DNA of 29,177 nt from Clostridiales bacterium (GTDB lineage Bacteria > Bacillota > Clostridia > Oscillospirales > CAG-272), in NCBI GenBank assembly GCA_003523225.1, contig DPGK01000022.1:1-29177 (forward strand), given 5' to 3'. The stretch's first letter is position 1. Each line of letters opens with the position of its first letter. A program made the position numbers and the translations under genes. The notes under the pieces were generated by a model, which saw only the letters and a program-made list of their open reading frames with translations, searched no databases and was not told the origin of the DNA. Positions 7,463-14,968 of this stretch are shown one piece after another.

Positions 7463-9094
7463 TCAGTTCAGATCGTTGCCCAGCTCGCAGGTATACAGCC
7501 ACTCAACGCAGTCGCCGTCGCGCAGGCGGTATTCGCCGCATCCGACGGACGGGATCTCACCGTTTACGCGGTACATCCAGCCTGAAAGGTCGCCGCAGTC
7601 ATACTCGTAGAGGTAACTTATCCCCTCAATATACCGCATTCCGTTGCTCTCTACGTGTATGCCGTATTTCCGCGCCGCCGCGATCAGCAGGTCGTATACC
7701 GTGTCTCCCTCGCAAAATGTAAATCCGGCTGCTTCAAGTACAACTCCGTCTGCGGGGATATGCTCCGAGCTGACTTTGCCCACTGCGCTGTCACATCGGA
7801 TAGTAAGCGTTACCGTTCCGGCAATATCAGACCTTTCCTGGGCATCGGTGCCGTAATAGCTGTCGGCTGAGCGGATGTCGGTCAGCAGTACAACACAGAG
7901 AAGGAGCGCGGCAATGACGGCGACAAACAGGAAATTCTTATAGTTCCTTTTGCCGGACACAGCCAGGATAATGCAAGCCGCAAGCGCGGCGGCAAGTATA
8001 AAAAGGGATGCCCAGAGTTTATAACCGGGGGCTTTGCGGTTGTCCGGCTGGGGAGCGGAAGACTCTGTTTGCGGCTCTGACGTGCCGGGTGTCGCGTCTG
8101 TTTGCAAGCCGGTTTCCGGGTATGTGTCAGATGACGCGGTATCATCATTTCCGAACAGATAAAGCGGACCGAGCCCCGCACGCAGGCGGTACAGGGCGAC
8201 AAGCGAGTAAAGCGCCTGCGCGGTGGAGGTGGCGTTGCTTTCTCCCGCTTCCGTGTGGCAGAAGCTGCCGTCCTCCAGCCGGAATCGCAGAAGCGCGTCG
8301 GTAAGATCTGCGCCGTTTTTTTCAAACCGTGCGTCGGCGGCGGGGTCGATACCGACCGAGGCGAGCGCGGTTATGACCTGAGCAATGCTTTCGGGGTTTT
8401 CGGTGCCGTAGCTTTTATATCCGCCGTTTTCAAGCTGCATACTGCCAAGCAGGTCGAGCGCGCCGTCCACGGCATCGCACACGGCAGGGTCGGAGTCATA
8501 ATACGGCGCAAGCGTCTGGATCGTCATGGCGGTAACGTCAACGTCAGACCTCTCGCCGCCCAGCGCCCAGCCGCCGTCGGCAAGGCGGAGAGAAAGGAGC
8601 TTTTCTTTGATATCTTCCGCGCTGTGTTCTCCGGCGATACCGTTGTTTGCAAGATGCAATGCAAATATCCAGCTCATGATCCCCTGCGCACCTGCGGTCT
8701 GCGCGGCAACGTCGGCGACTGCCGGGCTGTCCGCCCTCCCGCAGGCGACAAGTAAAAGGGCGCAGCGCTGACGCGCGACAGCTCCCGATATCTTTCCGTC
8801 TCCGAGCCGCGCCTCAAGCGCGGCGGCATATGCGGAAAAGTCAAGCTCCGGGCGGTACTGCCTCAGCGCAAGCACGAACCATTCTGAGGTCTGTCCCGCG
8901 CCTGCGGCAAGCGCGCCGTCAAGCCATTCCTGAGCTGTGGCGGCGTTGTTTTTTGCCGCCTCGCGGCAGATGATGCCGTCGATCAGTTGTTCGTTATCCT
9001 GCGCTCCGGCAGACAGCGCCGCCGCGGCAAGTACCGCGATCAGTACGACCGCGGCAAGCATGCGCCGCATGACGGATGCGGTTTTATTCCGCAT
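7463..9094 (-). CDS. Membrane-anchored intrinsic-factor/transcobalamin-like protein: alpha/alpha barrel plus DUF4430
   Basis: With the start at 9094 (GGAG upstream, overlapping the previous stop by 11 bp) the product is 543 residues. A signal peptide is followed by a helical prenyltransferase/squalene-cyclase-type repeat domain (about 36-312). Its Gly-rich turns are RLADGGWALGG (170-180), LENGGYKSYG (221-230) and RLEDGSFCH (272-280). A Ser/Thr/Pro linker leads to two close membrane segments (about 360-380 and 388-406). Then comes a DUF4430 domain (about 425-540) with GWMYRVNG and RDGD motifs. Animal intrinsic factor and transcobalamin bind cobalamin between an alpha6/alpha6 barrel and a beta domain of this type. 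I infer a surface cobalamin receptor that feeds the ECF transporter encoded downstream. Both ligand domains would lie outside the cell if the two segments form a membrane hairpin. Confidence 0.82.
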   Translation of the reverse strand: MRNKTASVMRRMLAAVVLIAVLAAAALSAGAQDNEQLIDGIICREAAKNNAATAQEWLDGALAAGAGQTSEWFVLALRQYRPELDFSAYAAALEARLGDGKISGAVARQRCALLLVACGRADSPAVADVAAQTAGAQGIMSWIFALHLANNGIAGEHSAEDIKEKLLSLRLADGGWALGGERSDVDVTAMTIQTLAPYYDSDPAVCDAVDGALDLLGSMQLENGGYKSYGTENPESIAQVITALASVGIDPAADARFEKNGADLTDALLRFRLEDGSFCHTEAGESNATSTAQALYSLVALYRLRAGLGPLYLFGNDDTASSDTYPETGLQTDATPGTSEPQTESSAPQPDNRKAPGYKLWASLFILAAALAACIILAVSGKRNYKNFLFVAVIAALLLCVVLLTDIRSADSYYGTDAQERSDIAGTVTLTIRCDSAVGKVSSEHIPADGVVLEAAGFTFCEGDTVYDLLIAAARKYGIHVESNGMRYIEGISYLYEYDCGDLSGWMYRVNGEIPSVGCGEYRLRDGDCVEWLYTCELGNDLN

Positions 9095-9881
9095 ATTTAT
9101 TTTTTCTCCGGGACACGCAAAGGGCTGCTCCGAGTGCCGCGGCAAATACGGCAAGGCAGATCACCCCGCCTGCAATGTCGCCGGTGGAGGGGGATGCGAC
9201 GGTTACGGCACACACGGGAGGAACCAGCACGGCGCTTTCCGATACGGCGCTCAGTGTGTGCGCGCCGCCCTCAAGCGTCAGCGTGACCTTACCCTCGGCG
9301 TCGGTCACAAAGGAGGAGGGAACTCCGTCTACCGTGATAACGGCTCCGGCAACGGGCTTTACGACAGGATTCCAGCTTTCGTCATATCCGGCGGCGGAAA
9401 GGGTGAGGGTCAGCTTTTCTCCGGCTTCCGCAGTGACGTTGTTAACGTCAAAAAAGCAAAAGGTGTCGGAAAATGCGGCGGTGTCGGTATAGACAAAGGC
9501 GGTAAGATGATCCCCGTCCTTTACGGTATCGGTAAGTCCCATGGCGGACGCGTTGTTCAGATAGTAGCCGTAGCTTCCGCCGTTCTGAACGCCCCATAGC
9601 TTTGCAATGCAAAGTCCGTATGCGCCGACCTCGGAGGCATATCCGGCGGCGGCTCCGCCCGAAAATCCCGCTTCGTGTGCCAGAAAAAGGGCGTCGTTGA
9701 TGGTAAGCGCGCCGTCGCCGTCGGCATCGGTCACGTTTATTGCTTCCTGCGTCATTACAAGACTGCCGTTTGCGATCGTAACGTACACGGTCACGCCGCC
9801 AGCGGCGAGTGCGGGAACGATTGCAAGGCAGGAAATTACGGCAATTACCGCAATGAGGGCAGTGATCTTTCTGAGTTTCAT
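9084..9881 (-). CDS. Surface protein with DUF4430-like (transcobalamin-like) domain and SPSTG sorting-like tail
   Basis: The ATG at 9881 has AAGGAG at good distance, giving 265 residues. A signal peptide ends near ALA-AGG (27-28). Residues 30-135 resemble a DUF4430 beta domain with an inserted EF-hand-like acidic loop DADGDGALTIND (52-63) and the motifs SYGYYLNN and VKDGDHL. A bacterial Ig-like/carboxypeptidase-regulatory-like beta domain follows (about 150-215). The C-terminus has SPSTG (230-234), a hydrophobic segment and SRRKNK. This layout matches sortase substrates; Clostridioides difficile SrtB is known to use (S/N/P)PxTG motifs. The gene lies between the small riboswitch-proximal gene and the intrinsic-factor-like gene. 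It is probably a wall-attached cobalamin-capturing or handing-over protein. The dockerin-like loop could bind calcium. Confidence 0.75.
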   Translation of the reverse strand: MKLRKITALIAVIAVISCLAIVPALAAGGVTVYVTIANGSLVMTQEAINVTDADGDGALTINDALFLAHEAGFSGGAAAGYASEVGAYGLCIAKLWGVQNGGSYGYYLNNASAMGLTDTVKDGDHLTAFVYTDTAAFSDTFCFFDVNNVTAEAGEKLTLTLSAAGYDESWNPVVKPVAGAVITVDGVPSSFVTDAEGKVTLTLEGGAHTLSAVSESAVLVPPVCAVTVASPSTGDIAGGVICLAVFAAALGAALCVSRRKNKYAE

Positions 9882-9944
9882 TTTGGTTTTCTCCTTAAAG
9901 ATAAAAAATAATGTTGTTATAAAATACAACGCCTCGTGGCGGTA

Positions 9945-10244
9945 TTATCCGTTTGATCCATCGTCCTTTGAGAGCTTCTTGCGCGCTTCGGTGCGCCGCT
10001 GCTTTGCGCGTATCCGCTTTTCAAGGTTTCTTTGCGGACGGTCGTCGTCGCGCATAGGCTTCAGCCCCGCCGCCTCAAGCGCCCGCGGCCACGGACCGAG
10101 CTGCGCCTTTATCGCGCAGACCTCGGCGTCGGTAAAGTCACGGCGCTGCGGATATCTTTCTTCTCCCGCCGACCGGAGGTCGCGGCTTTTGTCTGTCAGC
10201 AGCTTTATGCAGTCCTCGCGCGTGTATTTTTCGTCTTTGTTCAT
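9945..10244 (-). CDS. Small basic protein resembling HNH/homing-endonuclease-associated repeat; first gene of the cobalamin operon
   Basis: This 99-residue protein is preceded by GGGGGC about five bases before the ATG. The core RRDFTDAEVCAIKAQLGPW followed by PRALEAAGLKP resembles the homing-endonuclease-associated repeat, a small helical DNA-binding module. No HNH nuclease motif is present. The C-terminal 30 residues are very basic and probably flexible. It is the first gene after the cobalamin riboswitch and its terminator, so it should be made only when cobalamin is low. It may bind DNA or RNA; a link to vitamin uptake is unknown and inferred only from position. A 63-bp gap with a small imperfect hairpin separates it from the next gene. 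Confidence 0.65.
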   Translation of the reverse strand: MNKDEKYTREDCIKLLTDKSRDLRSAGEERYPQRRDFTDAEVCAIKAQLGPWPRALEAAGLKPMRDDDRPQRNLEKRIRAKQRRTEARKKLSKDDGSNG

Positions 10245-10262
10245 GCTTGCCCCCGAAAATTA

Positions 10263-10305
10263 ATAAAAACAAAAACGCTCCTTCCGCCATATGGCGGAAA
10301 GAGCG
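10263..10305 (-). terminator. Riboswitch expression-platform terminator
   Basis: Reading the minus strand, CGCTC-TTTCCGCCAT pairs with ATGGCGGAA-GGAGCG (10276-10305) in a 14-bp stem with one mismatch. TTTTTGTTTTT follows at 10275-10265. It lies between the cobalamin aptamer and the first gene, as expected for a transcription-terminating OFF switch. Confidence 0.85.
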
Positions 10306-10384
10306 CAGCAGCATCAAAAATCCCGATGGAAAAGCACATCCGACACTTCTCCCGCGGAATAAGTAAAACGGCTGCACTCTTCAT

Positions 10385-10545
10385 GACCCAAAAGTGTTCC
10401 GGCATATGCCGGTGACCTTGCGCTGTACGGCAGGTATTCCGACTTACGGGAGTCAATCTTACGTCCCGATCACGGTAATGGCGGTTGCGACGGATTTTCA
10501 CCGAACTTCCCCCTCATCCGGACACGTCCGGAACCGTACTGCGAA
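10385..10545 (-). promoter_or_regulatory. Cobalamin riboswitch
   Basis: On the minus strand the 5' GTACGG (10539-10534) can pair with CCGTAC (10430-10425) as the closing P1 stem. Between them lie the conserved core blocks: GGGGGAAGTTCGGTGAAAAT (about 10514-10495), the stretch CGCCATTACCGTGA, and a B12 box AGTCGGAATACCTGCC (about 10444-10429). Downstream the palindromic CCGGCATATGCCGG (10412-10399) would form the P13-type hairpin. These features match the Rfam cobalamin family. Cobalamin binding should favour the terminator at 10263-10305 and shut down the uptake operon. Confidence 0.92.
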
Positions 10546-10631
10546 TATTTAATTTATTTTTCTATCCGCGCGATAAGATCCTGCGGAGCCGCCGCAAGTT
10601 TTTTGCGACGCGCGCAATATGCGGCGTATTT

Positions 10632-10660
10632 ATTATAACACGTAAGGCTTTGTCAGTCAA
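10632..10660 (-). promoter_or_regulatory. Promoter of the cobalamin uptake operon
   Basis: On the minus strand TTGACT (10660-10655) and TATAAT (10637-10632) are 17 bp apart. The start site would be near 10625, about 85 nt before the riboswitch aptamer. The -35 box overlaps the stop codon of the upstream AraC gene (TGA 10655-10653). Confidence 0.85.
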
Positions 10661-11423
10661 TCCCCTTTTTTGCGGCACGAAATTCGCCGGGAGTCATGCC
10701 CTTGTGGTACTTATAGTATTTTGCAAACTGCGTCTCCCCCTGGAAGTCTGTCATCTCCGCAATTTCAGCGAGCGAATATTTGGGGTCGTCAAGCAGGGAC
10801 TCTATGTGAGAAAGGCGGGTCGAGGTGATGTATTCCTTAAGGCTGCCCCCGTATTCACGGGTAAAAAGCCTTGACAGGTGGTCGGCGCTGTAACCGAAGC
10901 GGTGCGCGGCGTCCGTCACCGTAATGGCGCGCGCACAGTTGCGTCGCACCCACGCCCGCGCCGAAGCCGCTACCGCGTTCCCGGAAAAAATCTGATTTTC
11001 GCACTGCATTCTGATGTCGCAAAAAAGCACCTGAACCAGATTGTTCAGCACTCCGCGCGGCGCTTCCGCCAGCGAGTTGTAGCAGTCCATCAGACTGAAA
11101 AGTGCGCGGGGGCGGGCGAGATCTGACAGTGCGGCGTGCTTGGGTATATCCGTAGGAATGTCCCCGTCAAACAGCACGTAGCAGAAGTCCACCGGACCTG
11201 CCGAGGGCTTGTAGCCTCCGGAGGGCGCATTCTGTTGTAAAAAGAGGAATTCCCCCTTTTTTACGTCGTATTTGCGGTCATTTTCGTATAAATGCAGCGT
11301 TCCGCCGAAGGAAACTATAAGGTCGCTGCGCGAATGTGCCTGCCGGCGGCGGTGCTGCCAGCCGGCATTCGGATGTACTGCCCTGCCCGACAGGTAGTAA
11401 CGGTTTTCAAGATAATCAACCAT
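10653..11423 (-). CDS. AraC-family transcriptional regulator
   Basis: This 256-residue protein has an N-terminal cupin-like sensor region (about 1-130) and a C-terminal pair of helix-turn-helix motifs. These show the AraC pattern ITVTDAAHRFGYSADHLSRL and later TDFQGETQFAKYYKYHKG with MTPGEFR. A GGAGG ribosome binding site precedes the ATG. The gene is divergent from the secreted phosphodiesterase-type lipoprotein gene at 11575, across 151 bp containing both promoters. That gene is the most likely target. AraC regulators of this size in Clostridia usually sense sugars or related small molecules. The end of this gene carries the -35 box of the cobalamin operon, so read-through into the riboswitch transcript is possible, because no separate terminator is visible. 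Confidence 0.85.
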   Translation of the reverse strand: MVDYLENRYYLSGRAVHPNAGWQHRRRQAHSRSDLIVSFGGTLHLYENDRKYDVKKGEFLFLQQNAPSGGYKPSAGPVDFCYVLFDGDIPTDIPKHAALSDLARPRALFSLMDCYNSLAEAPRGVLNNLVQVLFCDIRMQCENQIFSGNAVAASARAWVRRNCARAITVTDAAHRFGYSADHLSRLFTREYGGSLKEYITSTRLSHIESLLDDPKYSLAEIAEMTDFQGETQFAKYYKYHKGMTPGEFRAAKKGID

Positions 11424-11456
11424 ATTGTTTTCCTCCGTGCGTTTTCCTTACCTGAT

Positions 11457-11485
11457 ATTGTATCATATCCTGCGCCGGAACGCAA
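11457..11485 (-). promoter_or_regulatory. Promoter of the AraC gene
   Basis: On the minus strand TTGCGT (11485-11480) and TACAAT (11462-11457) are 17 bp apart, giving a start near 11450 and a leader of about 27 nt. Confidence 0.7.
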
Positions 11486-11539
11486 GATAAAAAAGATATT
11501 TTGCGTCGTATTTTTGGTTTGATGTATCGTATTTTTTCC

Positions 11540-11568
11540 TTGACACATACATTTGTCTATGATAAAAT
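11540..11568 (+). promoter_or_regulatory. Promoter abutting the start codon at 11575
   Basis: TTGACA (11540-11545) and TAAAAT (11563-11568) are 17 bp apart. The -10 box ends only six bases before the ATG at 11575, so transcription would begin at or next to the start codon. No Shine-Dalgarno sequence fits in between. Confidence 0.75.
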
Positions 11569-11574
11569 GAAAGC

Positions 11575-13206
11575 ATGAAAAAAATATGTGTTTTTGCCGC
11601 GTTGTTTTTGCTTCTTGCGGCGTTATCAGCCTGTTCCCCCACCGCCCCGCATACGGAGGACGAGATACTTCTTACCCCGGTCAGCGCGGGGCAAAGCGGG
11701 TTCAGAATAATAATTCCGCGCAGTGCCGGCAGTGACGAACAGCAGGCGGCGCGTATCCTGCGTGATGCGATAAAGGCGGCTTGCGGCTGCGAGCTTGAGA
11801 TCGGCGACGACTACACCAACGAAAACCGTGGGATACTGCCCGGCGAGTTTGAAATTCTGGTTGGTGATACCGGGCGCGAGGAAAGCCGAGCACTTTCCCG
11901 CCGCCTGCGTGTGGGCGACTGTGCCGTTGCGGTTTCGGGCGGCAAGCTGTTGGTAATGGGCGGTACGCAGGAGCTGACGCTTGCGGCGGCTCAGGAGCTT
12001 GCCGGGGCGCTCTCCGCCGACGAGGACGGAAATCTTTACATCCGCCGCTCCCAGTGCTTTACGCATGAGGGCGAATATGATGTAGAGGAAATTCTGATAG
12101 ACGGTACAGATGCAAGAGATTACCGCATAGTCTATCCGGCTGGCGACAGCGAAGCCGAAAAGCTTGCCTCTGCACTTCGCGCACATCTGCTTTCGGCGGC
12201 GGGCATACGTATGTCAGTCGTATCTGACGCAAAGGGAGCGGAAGGCAAGGAGATACTGCTTGGCAGGACAAACCGAGAGAGCGCGGCAGTCAGGGCGGCG
12301 CTTGACGGAATGGGTGAGGGCGAGAGCCGTATCATTCCGGAAAACGGCAGTATTTTCATTGCGGGATATGACATTTATGCGCTGAGATATGCCGTCAATA
12401 GCCTTTTAAGCGGTGCTTTGTCGGCGGACGCGGCAAATGAGGGAAAAATAAACGCAGGACTCGGCGGCAGTGTGATAAAGGACAGTAATCCGCGTATGTC
12501 GGTGATGAGCTTCAATATCCTTTGCACCCTGAATGACGATCCCTCCCGCGCCGACCTTGTCGTTAAGACGGTCAGGGCACGTATGCCGGACAGCGTGGGC
12601 TTTCAGGAGGTCACGACGCAGTGGCTCGACATACTTGTGCGGGAGCTTGGCGACGTTTACGACTGGGTGGGGGAGATAAACGACCCCGGCGGTCAGAACT
12701 GGCGCAACGCGATCTTTTACCGCCGCGACCGTCTGGAGCTGGTCTCTACCGAAACACGGTGGCTTTCAGCCACGCCGTCAAAGCATTCAAAGCTTGACTC
12801 ATCCTCTCAGTACCGCATATTTACGCTTGCTCACTTCCGCCGTATTGACGGCGGCGGGGAGTATTACCATGTGAACACTCACCTTGATTATAACGATGCC
12901 GCGCGCAAGCCTCAGATAAATGTACTGAGGAATGCGCTGGAGCGCCTTGAGCTGCCCTTTGTGGTGACGGGGGACTTCAACTTTACTCCCTCAAGCGAGT
13001 ATTACCGGCTTATGACCGCCGAGGGCGTGTCGGACGCAAAATATCTTACCTCTGACCGGGACGACGTGAACACCTGCGAGGTGAACATTATCGACTATTG
13101 CTATGTGTCGGAGGGGGATTTCAATGTCCGTATCTATCGTGTGGAGGATGAGCTCATATGCTCTGATCACCGCGCAGTTTATGTAGAGTTTTCAATGTTC
13201 TCATAA
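11575..13206 (+). CDS. Secreted lipoprotein with endonuclease/exonuclease/phosphatase domain and two N-terminal accessory modules
   Basis: This 543-residue protein has a lipoprotein signal peptide with lipobox LSAC (Cys20), which fixes the start even though no ribosome binding site is visible. Residues about 38-155 and 175-297 look like two copies of one alpha/beta module; compare FEILVGDTGREESRAL with KEILLGRTNRESAAV. This module resembles the non-catalytic N-terminal domains of several glycoside hydrolases. Residues about 305-543 form an EEP-fold catalytic domain with SFNILC, GFQE (Glu near 345), HVNTHLDY, GDFNF and a final SDH. Such metal-dependent phosphodiesterases cleave nucleic acids, phosphoinositides or sphingomyelin. 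The extracellular place and sugar-binding-like modules argue against an intracellular DNA-repair role. The substrate is unknown. A MITE-like element follows the stop codon. Confidence 0.82.
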   Translation: MKKICVFAALFLLLAALSACSPTAPHTEDEILLTPVSAGQSGFRIIIPRSAGSDEQQAARILRDAIKAACGCELEIGDDYTNENRGILPGEFEILVGDTGREESRALSRRLRVGDCAVAVSGGKLLVMGGTQELTLAAAQELAGALSADEDGNLYIRRSQCFTHEGEYDVEEILIDGTDARDYRIVYPAGDSEAEKLASALRAHLLSAAGIRMSVVSDAKGAEGKEILLGRTNRESAAVRAALDGMGEGESRIIPENGSIFIAGYDIYALRYAVNSLLSGALSADAANEGKINAGLGGSVIKDSNPRMSVMSFNILCTLNDDPSRADLVVKTVRARMPDSVGFQEVTTQWLDILVRELGDVYDWVGEINDPGGQNWRNAIFYRRDRLELVSTETRWLSATPSKHSKLDSSSQYRIFTLAHFRRIDGGGEYYHVNTHLDYNDAARKPQINVLRNALERLELPFVVTGDFNFTPSSEYYRLMTAEGVSDAKYLTSDRDDVNTCEVNIIDYCYVSEGDFNVRIYRVEDELICSDHRAVYVEFSMFS

Positions 13207-13428
13207 AAATAATATAGCCAATTGTAAAACTGCGTTTTACAATTGAGATCCGCGCGGCGGGGATACGCGCGCTTATCGCCGCTCGCCAAAATCGCGGATT
13301 TTGGCGGCTCCCCTCGGCGCGCGGACTCGCTTGGCACGTCTATGCGGTGTTTTTCGTCGGCAAAGCCACCGAAAAAACGGATTTTATTTTAAATTGCCGA
13401 CTTTTACAATCGGCTGATAAAAATAATA
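13203..13428. repeat. 12-bp direct repeats flanking the MITE-like element (target-site-duplication-like)
   Basis: ATAAAAATAATA occurs at 13203-13214 and again at 13417-13428, just outside the two ends of the 200-bp element. The left copy overlaps the stop codon of the preceding gene. Both sit in AT-rich DNA, but a 12-base identical match at both borders is best explained as a target-site duplication. Confidence 0.6.
13216..13415. mobile_element. 200-bp MITE-like element, copy 1
   Basis: The ends are imperfect inverted repeats: AGCCAATTGTAAAA (13216-13229) against TTTTACAATCGGCT (13402-13415), with 13 of 14 positions matching. Inside are a perfect 12-bp hairpin (13219-13230 with 13234-13245), a hairpin GCCAAAATC/GATTTTGGC (13285-13293 with 13297-13305) and longer GC-rich stems that can fold most of the element. 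No protein is encoded. Its first 90 bases recur at 29088-29177 with two substitutions. It looks like a non-autonomous transposable element mobilised by a transposase elsewhere. It ends just upstream of the solute-binding protein gene. A weak TTGCCG / TAAAAA pair (13394-13423) raises the chance that it supplies promoter parts. Confidence 0.75.
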
Positions 13429-13449
13429 AATAAGGAGAAAACAAAAACA

Positions 13450-14940
13450 ATGAAAAAGACGCACCCGCTTCTGCCGCTTATAGCACTTTTGATGGCACTT
13501 ATATGTCTGCTTTGCTCCTGCCGGAATGGTACGGATGCAAAGGATCCCCCGGTTTCCTCAGTCGGGGCGGAATCTACGGTTGCACAGACCGAGGATCTTT
13601 ATGACGAGAACGGTCTGCTTAAGGACAGTCTGCCCGCCACAATGAATTTTGACTCGGACGTTCATGTGCTGGGCTGGGAGACTCCCCGGAATGAGTTTTT
13701 CGTTGAGGAGCTTACCGACGACCGCGTCAACGACTCCATTTACAACCGCAATCTCAAGGTGTCTCAGCGGCTTGGCGTTAAGCTGATATACACCCTGATA
13801 AAGGGTGACAACTCAAACAAGGACGCATTTGTGACTCAGGCGGAGGCTTCAATGAGCTCCGGCACCTCCGAATATGACATCATCGGCTGTTACAGTATGT
13901 GTTCTGGCATACTTGCCCAGCGCGGTATGCTTACCGATCTTTATGAACTTGAATATCCCGACACCTTAAAGCCGTGGTGGCCGGAATCCCTTATCCGATC
14001 CTCCGAGATAAACGGCAAGCTGTATTTCATCACCGGGGATATTTCAAACGAATTTCTTTACAACCTGTATTTCATGGTCGTGAATACCGGAATGGTAAAG
14101 ACGCTTGGAATCGAAGACCCGCGCGCACTTGCCGCAGAGAACAAGTGGACGCTTGACAAAATGGCTGAGATGTGCCGCACCGCGTACAGCGATCTTAACG
14201 GCTCGCAGACTCCGGATTTCGGCGATAATTTCGGTCTTGTCATCTTCAACCAGACGCACGTGGACTCCTTCCTTGCCGCCTCCGGCATACATATGACCCG
14301 TTGGGATGAAAACGGCAGTATAGTGCTAAGCGATGATTTCAAGGGCGAGAGGATGGTCGATCTGGTTTCGCGGCTTGGCGACTGGATAAACAACAATCAG
14401 GAGATATGCTACGACGCAACAAACGGGTATAAGTCGATAAAGTCGGGCAACGCCCTGTTCGGTACCTGTGCCGGGTCAACCATAATCGGCTTCCGTGATG
14501 TCGACTGGGTATACGGTATTCTGCCTTATCCGATGATAGGCGAAAACTCGGACGGCTATTGCACCAACCTTGGTTTTGCATATACCAACTACTGCATTCC
14601 CGTTTCGGCGCGTGACGCTGAGATGTCGGGTGCTGTTATCGAGGCGCTGGCGTCGGAAAGCTATCGCCTTACGTCTCCCACACTGTTTGAGGTCGTGTTC
14701 AAGAGTATGTACTCTAACGACCCGCTTGACGCGCAGATGTATGATATCATAAAGTCGAACATCTATGTTGACATGGCAAGGCTTTACAGCGGAAACTTCA
14801 CCTGGGCAAACAGCGCCGTGGCGCTGTTCAGAAACAGCGTGATCGCCAACGATAAGTCGTGGTCGTCGAAGATAGCCGCCAACGAGAGCTATATCAACGG
14901 CGTGTTTGCCGAAATTTCCGAGTCCTTCAGGGATAAATAA
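13450..14940 (+). CDS. ABC-type extracellular solute-binding lipoprotein (sugar-type, family 1-like)
   Basis: This 496-residue protein has a lipoprotein signal peptide ending LLCSC (Cys24). AAGGAG lies about 12 bases before the ATG. The mature protein has the layout of large sugar-type solute-binding proteins of Clostridia. It has an N-terminal lobe with NDSIYNRNLKVSQRLGVKL, a YDIIGCYS segment, a hinge-proximal LYFITGDIS, and a C-terminal lobe with the GILPYP motif common in this group. It would deliver a carbohydrate to an ABC importer. No permease or ATPase gene is adjacent, so it is an orphan receptor in this window. The upstream gene is separated by the MITE-like element; two hairpin terminators follow. 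Confidence 0.8.
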   Translation: MKKTHPLLPLIALLMALICLLCSCRNGTDAKDPPVSSVGAESTVAQTEDLYDENGLLKDSLPATMNFDSDVHVLGWETPRNEFFVEELTDDRVNDSIYNRNLKVSQRLGVKLIYTLIKGDNSNKDAFVTQAEASMSSGTSEYDIIGCYSMCSGILAQRGMLTDLYELEYPDTLKPWWPESLIRSSEINGKLYFITGDISNEFLYNLYFMVVNTGMVKTLGIEDPRALAAENKWTLDKMAEMCRTAYSDLNGSQTPDFGDNFGLVIFNQTHVDSFLAASGIHMTRWDENGSIVLSDDFKGERMVDLVSRLGDWINNNQEICYDATNGYKSIKSGNALFGTCAGSTIIGFRDVDWVYGILPYPMIGENSDGYCTNLGFAYTNYCIPVSARDAEMSGAVIEALASESYRLTSPTLFEVVFKSMYSNDPLDAQMYDIIKSNIYVDMARLYSGNFTWANSAVALFRNSVIANDKSWSSKIAANESYINGVFAEISESFRDK

Positions 14941-14968
14941 TTAAGAACAGTATAATAAGGACAGCAAA

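Noticed and set aside
7889..9600. Several frames opposite or within the transcobalamin-like genes
   Set aside because: They show low-complexity Ala/Arg/Pro composition and no domain signatures; the minus-strand proteins explain the region fully.
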